Positions 1 to 9,115 are shown, counted from the first letter of the stretch. The stretch is DNA of 64,000 bases from HXMU1420-13 sp965249965 (GCA_965249965.1 OZ252262.1:2790001-2854000); one strand, 5' to 3'. Made by a program: numbers and translations. The notes: generated by a model not told the origin, from the letters alone.

Positions 1-680
1 CAGATTTACCTAGTGTTGCTGCTGTTTGTGTGTATCCTACGATGGTTAGAATTGCAAAAAAGCATGTTCGTGGCACAGGCATAAATGTAGCTTCAGTCGC
101 CACGGCATTTCCAAGTGGAATGGCTCCTCTATCAGTTCGCCTTGATGATACTAAATTTGCAGTAGATGAAGGCGCCGACGAAGTTGACATGGTTATTAGT
201 AGAGGGGCTTTCTTATCAGGTGAATTCAATCAGGTTTATGATGAAATTGCTGCGATCAAAGAAGCCTGTGGCGAAGCACACTTAAAAGTGATTCTTGAGA
301 CCGGAGAACTTCTTACCTACGAAAATGTGCGAAAAGCTAGCGATATTGCTATGGAAGCTGGTGGAGATTTTATCAAAACATCGACCGGAAAGATTAGTCC
401 GGCAGCTACGCAACCAGTTACGCTTGTTATGCTTGAGGCCATTCGGGATTATTATTACAAGACCAGTAAAATGATTGGTATGAAACCCGCAGGGGGAATT
501 AGAACTGCAAAACAAGCCATCCAATATTTGGTTCTTGTAAAAGAAACGTTGGGTGCAGCGTGGTTAAATAACGAATATTTCCGTTTTGGAGCTAGCTCCC
601 TTGCCAACGATGTACTGATGCAAATCGTAAAACAAACTACTGGCCAATATCAAAGCGCCGATTATTTCTCAGCGGATTAA
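1..680 (+). CDS. deoC: Deoxyribose-phosphate aldolase (5' truncated)
   Basis: Class I aldolase that splits 2-deoxyribose-5-phosphate into acetaldehyde and glyceraldehyde-3-phosphate in deoxynucleoside catabolism. The reading frame is open to the left edge (codons from base 3 read DLPSVAAVCVYPTM, a typical internal DeoC segment), so the N-terminus lies outside the window and the ATG at 30 is not the start. The Schiff-base lysine lies in FIKTSTGK and the second catalytic lysine in GMKPAGGIRT, so the visible part looks active. It is followed 10 bases later by an aldehyde dehydrogenase that could oxidise the acetaldehyde produced. The family assignment is firm. Confidence 0.96.
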   Translation, partial: DLPSVAAVCVYPTMVRIAKKHVRGTGINVASVATAFPSGMAPLSVRLDDTKFAVDEGADEVDMVISRGAFLSGEFNQVYDEIAAIKEACGEAHLKVILETGELLTYENVRKASDIAMEAGGDFIKTSTGKISPAATQPVTLVMLEAIRDYYYKTSKMIGMKPAGGIRTAKQAIQYLVLVKETLGAAWLNNEYFRFGASSLANDVLMQIVKQTTGQYQSADYFSAD

Positions 681-690
681 TTACACTGAT

Positions 691-2193
691 ATGTCTGATA
701 CTGAATTAAAAGAAAAAATGTACAAACCAACTTCACCCAACTCGAAATTGGATTTCGCCTCTGTTTGGGAATATGCGCCTGCACCGGAAAGTACCTCGCA
801 CGTTGAGATTAAGGAAAAATACGATTTATTTATTGGAGGTAAATTTGTTAAACCTTCGAAAGGCAGATATTTCCCGACTACAAATCCTGCCACCAAAGAG
901 GTTATAACAGAGTTCGCAGAAGCCACACAAGCAGATGTTGACAAAGCTGTAAAAGCAGCAAGAAAAGCTTATGAAGGCTCCTGGAGTTCAATTTCGGGAA
1001 AACAACGCGGTAAATATCTTTATCGAATTGCCCGAATGATTCAAGAAAGAGCTAGAGAGTTTTCTGTACTTGAAAGCTTAGATGGAGGCAAGCCTATTCG
1101 GGAATCTCGGGATGTTGATGTACCCTTAGTTGCTGCGCATTTCTTCTATTATGCCGGCTGGGCCGACAAATTGGAATACGCATTTCCGGGTAAGAAGCCA
1201 GAGTCTATTGGGGTTTGTGGACAAATTATCCCATGGAATTTTCCACTTTTGATGTTAGCCTGGAAAATTGCACCTGCCTTGGCTTGTGGAAATACCGTGG
1301 TTCTTAAACCAGCAGAAACTACCTCCTTAACGGCTCTAAAATTTGCAGAATTAGTAAAAGACGCTGGACTACCAGACGGAGTAGTGAATATTGTGACTGG
1401 TGCTGGTCAAACAGGTGCAGAAATTGTAAATCATCAGGGTATTGATAAAATTGCATTTACTGGTTCAACAGGGGTAGGAAAACTAATTCAACGATCCATT
1501 GCAGGAACAAGTAAAAGGTTCACACTTGAGCTAGGTGGAAAAGGTGCGATGATTATTTTCGAAGATGCCCCACTTGATCAGGCAGTAGAAGGAATTATCA
1601 ATGCCATTTATTTTAATCAAGGGCATGTGTGTTGCGCAGGTTCAAGATTACTAGTTCAGGAAGGTGTTGCTGATCAGGTAATCCAAAAATTAAAAGACCG
1701 AATGGAGTCGTTAATTGTTGGCGATCCTTTAGATAAAAACACCGATGTAGGAGCCATAAATTCAGAAGCTCAATTCGAGACTATCAATAAATATCTCAAA
1801 ATCGGACTTGATGAAGGTGCGGATGTTTATCAAAGTGCATGCAAAGTACCTGAAAATGGGTACTACATCCGACCTACCCTGCTTACCAATGTTTCTCAAT
1901 CTAACCGGGTTGTTCAAGAGGAAATATTTGGTCCGGTTCTGACGGTACAAACGTTCAGAACTGCTGATGAAGCAATTCAAAAAGCAAACAATACACCTTA
2001 TGGACTTGCAGGTGGAGTTTGGACCGACAAAGGATCCAAAATATTTAAAGTAGGTGCCGGCCTTCGTTCAGGCGTGGTTTGGGCAAATACGTACAACAAA
2101 TTTGATCCAACTTCCCCATTTGGTGGATTTAAGGAAAGCGGCGTTGGTCGCGAAGGCGGCCTTCATGGTTTAGCCGCATACACGAAATTCTAA
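691..2193 (+). CDS. NAD(P)-dependent aldehyde dehydrogenase
   Basis: Full-length (500 aa) ALDH-superfamily enzyme that oxidises an aldehyde to the acid. It has the PWNFP and KPAE cofactor-binding segments, FTGSTGVG at the nucleotide fold, the general-base Glu280 in LELGGK and the nucleophile Cys314 in NQGHVCCAGSR. All key residues are present. Lying just behind deoC and before a second, half-length ALDH, it probably handles acetaldehyde from deoxyribose breakdown (inference). About 45 residues precede the ALDH fold proper. The pairing with the next gene resembles the two-domain ALDH16 class split into two polypeptides. Confidence 0.93.
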   Translation: MSDTELKEKMYKPTSPNSKLDFASVWEYAPAPESTSHVEIKEKYDLFIGGKFVKPSKGRYFPTTNPATKEVITEFAEATQADVDKAVKAARKAYEGSWSSISGKQRGKYLYRIARMIQERAREFSVLESLDGGKPIRESRDVDVPLVAAHFFYYAGWADKLEYAFPGKKPESIGVCGQIIPWNFPLLMLAWKIAPALACGNTVVLKPAETTSLTALKFAELVKDAGLPDGVVNIVTGAGQTGAEIVNHQGIDKIAFTGSTGVGKLIQRSIAGTSKRFTLELGGKGAMIIFEDAPLDQAVEGIINAIYFNQGHVCCAGSRLLVQEGVADQVIQKLKDRMESLIVGDPLDKNTDVGAINSEAQFETINKYLKIGLDEGADVYQSACKVPENGYYIRPTLLTNVSQSNRVVQEEIFGPVLTVQTFRTADEAIQKANNTPYGLAGGVWTDKGSKIFKVGAGLRSGVVWANTYNKFDPTSPFGGFKESGVGREGGLHGLAAYTKF

Positions 2194-2274
2194 CAATAGA
2201 CCAATGAGGAACGATGGAAGTCCAATGTATAATGTCCTTCGTTCGTATTTGGTCGTTTATCAGTAGATGTTAAA

Positions 2275-3138
2275 ATGAGTCATTTAGAAGTATTAAAAAC
2301 TTACAAAATGTATATCGGGGGGCAGTTTCCCCGAACAGAATCCGGACGATTTTATAAAGTCTTAAACAGCGAAGGAGATTTATTAGCTAATGCCTGTTTA
2401 GGTAGTCGGAAAGATGCCCGGAATGCAGTAAAAGCAGCCCGTAGCGCTTTTGGCGGATGGAGTAAAAGAAATGCCTACAATCGCGGCCAAATTCTATATA
2501 GAACTGCTGAAATGTTAGAAAGTCGAAGAGCAGAATTTGAAAAAGAGCTATCTAGCATTGGATTTACAAAAGCGGAAGCCGAAGCAGATGTAAATGCGTC
2601 CATTGATCGTTTAATTTATTACGCCGGTTGGACGGATAAATATCAGCAAGTATTTGGTAGTGTGAATCCGGTAGCTAGTGCACATTTTAATTTTAGCTTA
2701 TTGGTACCAACAGGTGTAGTAGTAATTTTTGCCGCTGAAAATAGTCCACTTCTTGGACTTGTTTCAATGATTGCTCCGGTTATTGCGGGTGGAAATACCT
2801 GTGTGGTTCTTTCATCAGAAAAACACCCTCTTCCATCCATAACTTTTGCCGAAGTTCTCAATTCTTCTGATGTACCTGGTGGAGTGGTAAATATTCTTAC
2901 AGGTAAAAAAGAAGAATTAGTGGAACATTTTGCTGGACATATGGATGTAAATGCATTGTGTTACACCGATCATTTACCGAAAGAAATGGAAAAACAGATT
3001 GATGAGCTCGCTTCAGAGAACATAAAACGAATTATCAAAAATAAGATTGAAGACTGGTACTCTAACGAAGCCGAAAGCCCCTATTTCCTTACTGATGTTC
3101 AAGAGACAAAAACAACATGGCACCCTGTTGGGTTCTAA
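2275..3138 (+). CDS. Half-length ALDH-like protein lacking the catalytic half
   Basis: 287 residues, against about 480-500 for a normal ALDH. It aligns by eye with the N-terminal NAD-binding part of the fold (MYIGGQFPRTESGR near the start, AGGNTCVVL, GGVVNILTG) but ends before the catalytic Glu and Cys would occur. The last 55 residues form a charged tail finishing TKTTWHPVGF. There is no frameshift remnant: the stop is followed one base later by the next start, so this is a stable short form, not a pseudogene. In ALDH16 proteins a second, non-catalytic ALDH domain sits behind a catalytic one, and this gene plus its upstream neighbour look like a split version. It may be a structural or regulatory subunit (inference). 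Confidence 0.8.
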   Translation: MSHLEVLKTYKMYIGGQFPRTESGRFYKVLNSEGDLLANACLGSRKDARNAVKAARSAFGGWSKRNAYNRGQILYRTAEMLESRRAEFEKELSSIGFTKAEAEADVNASIDRLIYYAGWTDKYQQVFGSVNPVASAHFNFSLLVPTGVVVIFAAENSPLLGLVSMIAPVIAGGNTCVVLSSEKHPLPSITFAEVLNSSDVPGGVVNILTGKKEELVEHFAGHMDVNALCYTDHLPKEMEKQIDELASENIKRIIKNKIEDWYSNEAESPYFLTDVQETKTTWHPVGF

Positions 3139-3139
3139 C

Positions 3140-3715
3140 ATGAAATATCTTTCACTTTTATTACTTCTTTTAATTGGTTGCACTTCCACAGAGCCCGTTA
3201 TGGAGGCGAATCAAGTAGAGACTGATATTACATCCGAAGAAAATCAAACCCCTTCATCAGACGCTCAATCGGTGATTGATGAAGCCTCAAATCCGGAAAT
3301 AAAGGAAGAATATCCGTATTTAAGCTCACTTTCTGATACTTACTTTAACCGACAAAACTCTATCCCCGAAGCCTACGCTCGCATTAAAGCTGAAATTGAG
3401 GAAGAAGAAGTTGATTTATTCGAAGGATATCGAGTACAAATCTATTCCGGGCCAAATGTAGCATTAGCAGATACAGCGGCTAAACGATTCCGGGCTTGGT
3501 CGGCTGAACGAATTGAAGGTTACCAAGCGGAAACTTACACTGAATTTAGAGCTCCGAATTATCGGGTACATGTGGGCGATTTCCACGATCGGAATAAAGC
3601 GATTGAATTCTCCAATCTCTTAAAGCGCCGATTTAGAGATTCATGGGTAGTTTACGATCGGATAAATCCTTTTAATGTTCCATCAGATACAACTCAAATC
3701 ATCTATCTCAGATAG
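3140..3715 (+). CDS. SPOR-domain lipoprotein
   Basis: 191-residue predicted lipoprotein. The start is ATG at 3140, one base after the preceding stop, because it gives a textbook signal peptide (MKYLSLLLLLLIGC, lipobox LIGC). The longer in-frame ORF starting at 3047 runs inside the upstream gene and would bury that signal. An acidic, Ser/Thr-rich linker follows. From about residue 95 the segment EGYRVQIYSGPN to VHVGDFHDRNKAIEF is a SPOR domain, a fold known to bind denuded peptidoglycan glycan strands. It is probably anchored in the outer membrane and contacts the wall. It is translationally close to the ALDH genes, but I see no functional link. Confidence 0.85.
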   Translation: MKYLSLLLLLLIGCTSTEPVMEANQVETDITSEENQTPSSDAQSVIDEASNPEIKEEYPYLSSLSDTYFNRQNSIPEAYARIKAEIEEEEVDLFEGYRVQIYSGPNVALADTAAKRFRAWSAERIEGYQAETYTEFRAPNYRVHVGDFHDRNKAIEFSNLLKRRFRDSWVVYDRINPFNVPSDTTQIIYLR

Positions 3716-3906
3716 AACAGATGCAGCATAATGTAGGAGTAGTTTGTTTGGATCTACCACATCAGAAACTGTTTTATTGAATCTCAATTAACTATACCAA
3801 AGAATTCGATTAGAATACACTTGCACCAAAGCATATTTAGCTGTGGCTCTTTAACTTAGGAACGTATCAAAATGGATACGGGTTTTACTGGCGATCACAA
3901 TATTTT

Positions 3907-4572
3907 ATGAAGGCCTTAATCAAATTTGTGCTTCTTTTAGGAGCATTTTTCACTTTTACATTAATAGTATTTAAACTCTTAGGTGTTTTAGGTACCGATG
4001 ATATCAAGCTTTGGCTGGAAGCAGCAATGGAGCTTTCACCATGGATTGTAGGCACTATTATTGTGCTGTTAATGCTCATCGACTTATTTATTGCTATTCC
4101 TACACTTTCTCTTACCATTCTTTCCGGTTTCTTTCTTGGGGTTGAACTTGGCGTATTTTATTCGAGTATTGGTATGCTTGGAGCTGGAACTATGGGGTAT
4201 GTAATAAGCCGATTCCATGGCGAAAAATTGCTCAAATTCGTAAGTAAAGATCAGCAACAAATCGAAGAGATGACCCGGTTATTTAATTTATTCGGTCCAT
4301 TTAGTTTGATGCTTTGTAGAGCGGCCCCCATGCTCCCTGAAGTTACTTCCTGCCTCGCCGGAGTAACAAAAATGCCATACTGGAAATATCTTTTATTTTA
4401 TTCGATTGGCACCCTTCCTTATGCAATCATTGCTGCTTATTCGGGATCAATTTCTACAGTTAGCGATCCTGGACCAGCTATTTTTACCTTTATTGGAATA
4501 TTTGGTGGCTTGAGTTTAGTTTGGGCTGGATTCCTTTATTTCAATAAGCATAAGTTGAAAAAAGAAACCTAA
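3907..4572 (+). CDS. VTT/TVP38-TMEM64 family membrane protein (DedA-like)
   Basis: 221-residue multi-spanning inner-membrane protein. Hydrophobic segments lie at about residues 5-27, 47-90, 130-165 and 185-212. The central region FFLGVELGVFYSSIG...GYVISRFHG and the loop CRAAPMLPE with a following ...CLAGVTKM are typical of the VTT (SNARE-associated/DedA) family, whose members act in lipid or polyprenyl-phosphate flipping and membrane-potential homeostasis. The substrate cannot be told from sequence. Its 3' end overlaps the end of the convergent ychF gene by 4 bases, so the two share a tail-to-tail junction without room for a terminator. Confidence 0.85.
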   Translation: MKALIKFVLLLGAFFTFTLIVFKLLGVLGTDDIKLWLEAAMELSPWIVGTIIVLLMLIDLFIAIPTLSLTILSGFFLGVELGVFYSSIGMLGAGTMGYVISRFHGEKLLKFVSKDQQQIEEMTRLFNLFGPFSLMLCRAAPMLPEVTSCLAGVTKMPYWKYLLFYSIGTLPYAIIAAYSGSISTVSDPGPAIFTFIGIFGGLSLVWAGFLYFNKHKLKKET

Positions 4573-5663
4573 ACATTAAACCTGAAAAGCATTACATCAC
4601 CATCGGCTACGATGTACTCTTTTCCTTCCTGGCGCATTTTACCAGCTTCTTTAGCAGCTTTTTCGCTTTTTAATTCTGCGTAATCGTCATATGCAATAGT
4701 CTCAGCACGGATAAATCCCCGTTCAAAGTCTGTATGAATTACACCCGCAGCCTGAGGCGCTTTAGTTCCTTTTTTGATTGTCCAGGCGCGTGCTTCTTTG
4801 GGACCTGCAGTAAAATAAGTAATCAAGCCAAGTTCTGAGTAAGCTGCGTGAATTAAGCGGTCAAGTCCTGCACTAGAAACGCCTAATTCTTCTAAGAACA
4901 TCTCTTTTTCGTCTTCATCAAGCTCGGCGATTTCTGCTTCTATTTTTGCGCAGAACATCACAACTTCATCATTAAATGTGGCCGCTACTTTTTTAACCGT
5001 TTCAACAAGATTATTGCCACTCTCTAAATCGCTTTCACCTACATTACAAGCGTATAAAACTGGTTTGGCTGATAACAAAAACAAGTCGCGATAGGCTATT
5101 TTCTGATCTTCTGAAGCATCAAATGTTCTGGCAGTGTGACCATCCTCAAGATGAGCTCTTAAACGGTCGACTATCTCAAGCTGAGCTTTGAATGCTTTAT
5201 CACCACTCTTGGCCTGTTTTTTTAAATTTTCGACTCTTTTTTCTACGCTTTCTAGATCTTTAAGAATCAATTCTGATTCAATAATGGCGATGTCACGTTC
5301 CGGATCAACATCACCTTCTACATGAATAATATCATCATCTTCAAAACAACGAACTACATGTATGATAAGATCAACCTCACGAATGTGAGATAAAAACGCA
5401 TTTCCTTTCCCCTTTCCTTCTGCTGCGCCCTTAACTAATCCAGCGATATCAACAAATTCAATGCTGGTGGGAATTACACTCGCCGCCTGCACCCACTCGC
5501 CCAAATTGGTGAGTCGTTCATCCGGTAATGGTACCAGCCCTACATTAGGATCAATAGTACAAAAGGGAAAATTAGCTGATTCTGCACCCGCGTTACTTAA
5601 CGCATTAAATAATGTTGATTTACCTACATTTGGTAAGCCAACAATGCCACATCTTAAACTCAT
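4569..5663 (-). CDS. ychF: Redox-regulated ATPase YchF (Obg/OLA1 family)
   Basis: 364-residue TRAFAC-class nucleotidase. The P-loop GLPNVGKST is at residues 8-16, the switch/G3 motif DIAGLVKGA follows, a coiled-coil insert occupies about residues 120-190, and the TGS domain is C-terminal (YFTAGPKEARAW, then VIHTDFERGFIRAE). YchF prefers ATP over GTP and associates with ribosomes and oxidative-stress responses. The length is normal for the family (about 363). It precedes, on the same strand, a phosphatase and nusB upstream (21-base gap to the phosphatase), suggesting co-transcription nusB-phosphatase-ychF. Confidence 0.97.
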   Translation of the reverse strand: MSLRCGIVGLPNVGKSTLFNALSNAGAESANFPFCTIDPNVGLVPLPDERLTNLGEWVQAASVIPTSIEFVDIAGLVKGAAEGKGKGNAFLSHIREVDLIIHVVRCFEDDDIIHVEGDVDPERDIAIIESELILKDLESVEKRVENLKKQAKSGDKAFKAQLEIVDRLRAHLEDGHTARTFDASEDQKIAYRDLFLLSAKPVLYACNVGESDLESGNNLVETVKKVAATFNDEVVMFCAKIEAEIAELDEDEKEMFLEELGVSSAGLDRLIHAAYSELGLITYFTAGPKEARAWTIKKGTKAPQAAGVIHTDFERGFIRAETIAYDDYAELKSEKAAKEAGKMRQEGKEYIVADGDVMLFRFNV

Positions 5664-5684
5664 TAACTGTTGGTATAAATTGTT

Positions 5685-6359
5685 TTAAAAATCGATTCTT
5701 TTTTGTTGAACAAATTCTTTTTCCGGCAAAATTACAGCCGTCAATTTTCCGAATTGTTCATAAACACATCCCGTATCTATGCCAATCATATTGTCTTTTT
5801 CGATGGGTTGCCTTACCGGAGTGTGTCCAAAAACTACGGTTTTTTCCCATTCATTATCTTCACTTTCTAAATGATCTCTTGTCCAAAGAAAACTGTTGTA
5901 CACGTCTTCGTCTGCTAAAGCTTCCGCAACCGTCATATTCGGAGGTAATCCACCATGAACAAATACCCAGTGTTCTGCTTCATGAAAAAGCTTGGTAGTT
6001 ATTAAGAATTTTAAGTGCTTGTAAGGCACTTTTTGATCCGGACAAGAGGCATAGTATGATTCTAATGTATATGCCCCACCATGATTCAAATATTCGTAAT
6101 AGGTATTATCCTGATAATAGGTTAGAAACATTTGATCATGGTTGCCACGAATAAAATGACAGGTATGATCTTGCGAGAATTCGATAAGTGTGTCTATTAC
6201 TTCTTTCGATGATGGGCCTCTATCCACATAATCACCTAAAAAAACATATTCTCGGGAAGCACCATAATCGTCATCTAAACGCTGTAGAAGAGTTTTTAAA
6301 GTTTCAACGCATCCATGAATATCACCAATTGCAATGTAGCCTTCAGTTTTTTGTGTCAT
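5685..6359 (-). CDS. PPP-family metallophosphatase (Ser/Thr phosphatase or Ap4A hydrolase type)
   Basis: 224-residue calcineurin-like phosphoesterase with the full PPP signature: GDIHG (residues 12-16), GDYVDRG (42-48), RGNHDQ (about 71), FVHGG and VFGHTP. These ligate two metal ions. Bacterial relatives dephosphorylate phosphoserine/threonine or hydrolyse diadenosine polyphosphates, and the sequence alone does not decide which. Its start overlaps the nusB stop by 4 bases (ATGA-type junction), indicating translational coupling. Confidence 0.88.
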   Translation of the reverse strand: MTQKTEGYIAIGDIHGCVETLKTLLQRLDDDYGASREYVFLGDYVDRGPSSKEVIDTLIEFSQDHTCHFIRGNHDQMFLTYYQDNTYYEYLNHGGAYTLESYYASCPDQKVPYKHLKFLITTKLFHEAEHWVFVHGGLPPNMTVAEALADEDVYNSFLWTRDHLESEDNEWEKTVVFGHTPVRQPIEKDNMIGIDTGCVYEQFGKLTAVILPEKEFVQQKRIDF

Positions 6360-6820
6360 TTAGTACCAGATCTGTCTATTAATCCTCTTCCTGATTTATT
6401 TATTTTTTCCTGACTGTTTAACTCTTCTAAAGCTGCATCCAATATTCCGTTTACAAACCGACCAGACTTAGCAGTTGAGAATTTTTTTACCAGTTCAATA
6501 GCCTCATTCATAGACACTTTTGTTGGGATATCGTCAAAATGCAATAGTTCGCATAACGCCATTTGAAGAACTATGCGATCAACTAATGCAAGCCGACCAA
6601 TTTCCCAGTTTTTTATGTGTTTAGTAATGATTTCATCTAAAGATGATCTATTCTCTAATGTTAAAAAAAACAATCGTTCTCCAAACCTTCTGGCTTCTTT
6701 TTCCGTTCCTAGGGCTTCTTTTAGGATTGTATCGGCAACATGTTGAACGGTGTCGCCACTTTGTTGATATGCGTAAATACTTTGAAGAACGGTCTCGCGT
6801 ACGAGTCTGCGATTAATCAT
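6356..6820 (-). CDS. nusB: Transcription antitermination factor NusB
   Basis: 154-residue all-helical RNA-binding protein that joins NusE (S10) on boxA during antitermination of rRNA transcription. The N-terminus MINRRLVRETVLQSIYAYQQ and the late WEIGRLALVDRIVLQMALCEL segment are classic NusB. The C-terminus GRFVNGILDAALEEL matches the family, followed by a short non-conserved tail. It starts a reverse-strand group with the PPP phosphatase and ychF. A 117-base gap separates its start from the divergent tRNA-Val. Confidence 0.95.
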   Translation of the reverse strand: MINRRLVRETVLQSIYAYQQSGDTVQHVADTILKEALGTEKEARRFGERLFFLTLENRSSLDEIITKHIKNWEIGRLALVDRIVLQMALCELLHFDDIPTKVSMNEAIELVKKFSTAKSGRFVNGILDAALEELNSQEKINKSGRGLIDRSGTK

Positions 6821-6923
6821 GCGTCGGAACTAAAAATTGGCTGCAAAGATAAACAATATTCAACATTCAATAATCATTTAATCAATATTCATTTGAGAGT
6901 TCCCTGTTACATATCGATTGTTG

Positions 6924-6931
6924 TATATTTG
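6924..6931 (+). promoter_or_regulatory. Candidate -7 box for tRNA-Val
   Basis: TATATTTG fits the TAnnTTTG -7 consensus known from Bacteroidota and lies 6 bases before the mature tRNA 5' end. I could not find a well-spaced -33 TTTG partner, so this is tentative. Confidence 0.4.
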
Positions 6932-6937
6932 ATTGAT

Positions 6938-7011
6938 GCGTTCTTAGCTCAGTTGGTTAGAGCGCCACGTTGACATCGTGGAGGTCGGCAGTTCGAATCT
7001 GCCAGAACGCA
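6938..7011 (+). tRNA. tRNA-Val(GAC)
   Basis: A 74-base cloverleaf folds completely. The acceptor GCGTTCT pairs with AGAACGC, the D stem is GCTC/GAGC, the anticodon stem CCACG/CGTGG carries loop TTGACAT with anticodon GAC, and the T stem GGCAG/CTGCC carries loop TTCGAAT. The discriminator is A. CCA is not encoded. A T-run follows immediately and overlaps the stop codon of the convergent histidine kinase gene, which ends 4 bases away. Confidence 0.97.
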
Positions 7012-7015
7012 CTTT

Positions 7016-9115
7016 TTAGATATAAGCTTTTTCGAATCGGAAGATAAATTCCGCCCCTTCACTGCTTCTAATTTCTGTTTCAGCTTTCAATTGTTTGGAA
7101 ATGGTTCGAATCAATTTCATGCCTAAAGAAGTGCCTTTTCTGGTGTAATCCATATTGTTGATACCAACACCGTCATCTTTTACTGAAAGAGTTAGAACTT
7201 CCTTTTCTTTAGTAAATCCAATTTTTATTGTGCCAGAGTCTCTGCCTTCAAAAGCATGTTTGTAGGCATTCGTGACAATTTCGTTGATAAGTAGCCCACA
7301 AGGAATTGCTTGTGTTATGATCAATTTTATAGGGTCAATTTCATATTCAAAGGTTACCTGTACATCAATGGTTTTGAATGATTTTTGCAATCCTTGAATT
7401 AACTCTTTTACATAGGGCTGAACATCAATATCCGACAGATTCTCATTTTTATATAGCTTTTCATGCACCAATGCTATGGAATGTACCCGAAGCTGACTAT
7501 CCTTCAACACTCTTTGTGCATTTGCGTTTTCTGTTGAATAAGATTGGAGCTCGAGCAAACCTGTAATTACGGCTAGATTATTTTTTACCCGGTGATGTAC
7601 TTCGGCCAGTAGTAACTCTTTCTCTTTTAATGACTGGAGCATTGTTTCTTCTGCACGCTGACGCTCAGTGACATCCACATATAAGCCAAATTTCGCCTCT
7701 AAATTACCATCAATAATTACAGGTACCGAATACACGATCACTTCAAGTAATTTGCCATCTTTTGCTTTTCGTACTAATTGTTTCTTCTCGGCAATGGGTG
7801 AATTGGTAAGACGGATTGCTTCATCAGTTCCATCTTCGGGTACAATAATTTTGTCTATTTCCAGACCTTTTACTTCTTCAAGTTTATATCCGAATAGATT
7901 TTCAAATCCTTTATTTACCAACTCTACTTCATTATGGGCATTTAAAAAAGTAATGGCTAAAGGAGATGTGTTAAAAAGCTCGCTAAAAAACTTCTCTCTC
8001 CTCAATAATTCTGTTTCAGCGAATTTACGATCAGAAATATCACGTTCTATGATAATGAGCACATCCTTACCGAAATAACTCCCTTTATTAACCAACATCT
8101 CGGTTAAAAATACTTCACCATTAGCTTTCTTCGACCAAACTTCAAATTCCTGTGCTTTTTGATGTTCAGCATTTGATCGAACCTCAGCCATCATTTCGCT
8201 ATCAAATTTACCGGGTGCTCTTAGTATATTCTGATCTTGATTAACCACATCCCTCAATCGATATCCATAGGTTGTCTTAAACCCTTTATTGGCTATCAAA
8301 ATTTTGTTGTTTTCATCCAACAAGTAAATAGCATCAGTCATCGAGTCAAACAAATCCCGATAACTTTGCATGCTTTTTTCAGAATCTTTAAACGCTATAA
8401 CCCGGTCTGTAACATTGGCCACAAGCGAATATATGGATAGAACTTCGCCTTGAGCATCATATAAAATGGAATTATACCATTCACTGTACACCACATTACC
8501 ATTCTTAGTCACGTTTCTATTTATGATAGAAATGGTTTCTTCTTTTTGGCGATAAATTTGCTCAAGGCTTCCAAAAACGAGGTCAAAATCTTCGTGATAT
8601 ACGAACTCAGACAACACAGTATGATCTTGTAACACTTCTTCTTCAGACCAACCGAACATTTCGGTGGCTTTATCCGACCAACGCAAAATCTCTCCAGACC
8701 GCTTCCATTCTATTTCAGCTAGCGGGAATCCCTGAAAACCAACCGGTGAACTTATGAGCAGATCAATAGTTTTATCTGTAATTGGGGTCAGATCATGTGC
8801 TACTAAAAGTTTTGATGGTCTGCCTTTATAGGTAATTATGTGCGATGAAAATTGAACTAATTTTTTATTGCCATCAGCTGAATATATACTCCAGACCTTA
8901 TCAAAGGTTGATGAATGAAAATCTGCTTTGATAATTTCTTGTTCTTCTTCGGAAGCTTCATGTACAATATCGTACAATGATTTTAAAAGCAGTTCACTTT
9001 TCGAAAAACCCAGGAATCGCTCTGTAGACTCATTTACATCAAGTATTTTGAGTGTAATCTGATCGCAAATAAACATGCATTGCGATTCAAAAAAGCCTCC
9101 ATCAACGTCTGTCAT
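7016..9115 (-). CDS. Multi-PAS sensor histidine kinase (HisKA_2/HWE-like)
   Basis: 699-residue soluble sensor kinase; no transmembrane segment is visible. About four PAS domains occupy residues 10-85, 125-245, 250-370 and 380-490, with repeated PAS/PAC hallmarks such as FGWSEEEV, ITDRVIAF, DAIYLLDENNKILIANKGF and ISDRKFAETEL. The dimerisation/phosphoacceptor region EVHHRVKNNLAVITGLLELQ (about 510-530) is the HisKA_2 type, followed by an ATPase domain with NEIVTNAYKHAF (N box) and DDGVG (G1 box). No response regulator is adjacent, so it is an orphan kinase. It probably senses a cytoplasmic or redox signal through PAS. Confidence 0.9.
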   Translation of the reverse strand: MTDVDGGFFESQCMFICDQITLKILDVNESTERFLGFSKSELLLKSLYDIVHEASEEEQEIIKADFHSSTFDKVWSIYSADGNKKLVQFSSHIITYKGRPSKLLVAHDLTPITDKTIDLLISSPVGFQGFPLAEIEWKRSGEILRWSDKATEMFGWSEEEVLQDHTVLSEFVYHEDFDLVFGSLEQIYRQKEETISIINRNVTKNGNVVYSEWYNSILYDAQGEVLSIYSLVANVTDRVIAFKDSEKSMQSYRDLFDSMTDAIYLLDENNKILIANKGFKTTYGYRLRDVVNQDQNILRAPGKFDSEMMAEVRSNAEHQKAQEFEVWSKKANGEVFLTEMLVNKGSYFGKDVLIIIERDISDRKFAETELLRREKFFSELFNTSPLAITFLNAHNEVELVNKGFENLFGYKLEEVKGLEIDKIIVPEDGTDEAIRLTNSPIAEKKQLVRKAKDGKLLEVIVYSVPVIIDGNLEAKFGLYVDVTERQRAEETMLQSLKEKELLLAEVHHRVKNNLAVITGLLELQSYSTENANAQRVLKDSQLRVHSIALVHEKLYKNENLSDIDVQPYVKELIQGLQKSFKTIDVQVTFEYEIDPIKLIITQAIPCGLLINEIVTNAYKHAFEGRDSGTIKIGFTKEKEVLTLSVKDDGVGINNMDYTRKGTSLGMKLIRTISKQLKAETEIRSSEGAEFIFRFEKAYI

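Noticed and set aside
2275..3138. Interpretation of the short ALDH as a pseudogene
   Set aside because: The frame is open and the downstream gene is closely coupled; no remnant of the missing half follows, so a genuine short protein is more likely.
3047..3139. Upstream in-frame extension of the SPOR lipoprotein
   Set aside because: It lies within the ALDH-like gene and would hide an intact lipoprotein signal beginning at 3140.
5612..5998. 128-residue plus-strand ORF across ychF and the phosphatase
   Set aside because: It spans two genes with clear motifs on the other strand and has no family features.
7668..8078. 136-residue plus-strand ORF inside the PAS kinase
   Set aside because: Serine-rich antisense shadow of a well-supported kinase; no domain or start signal.
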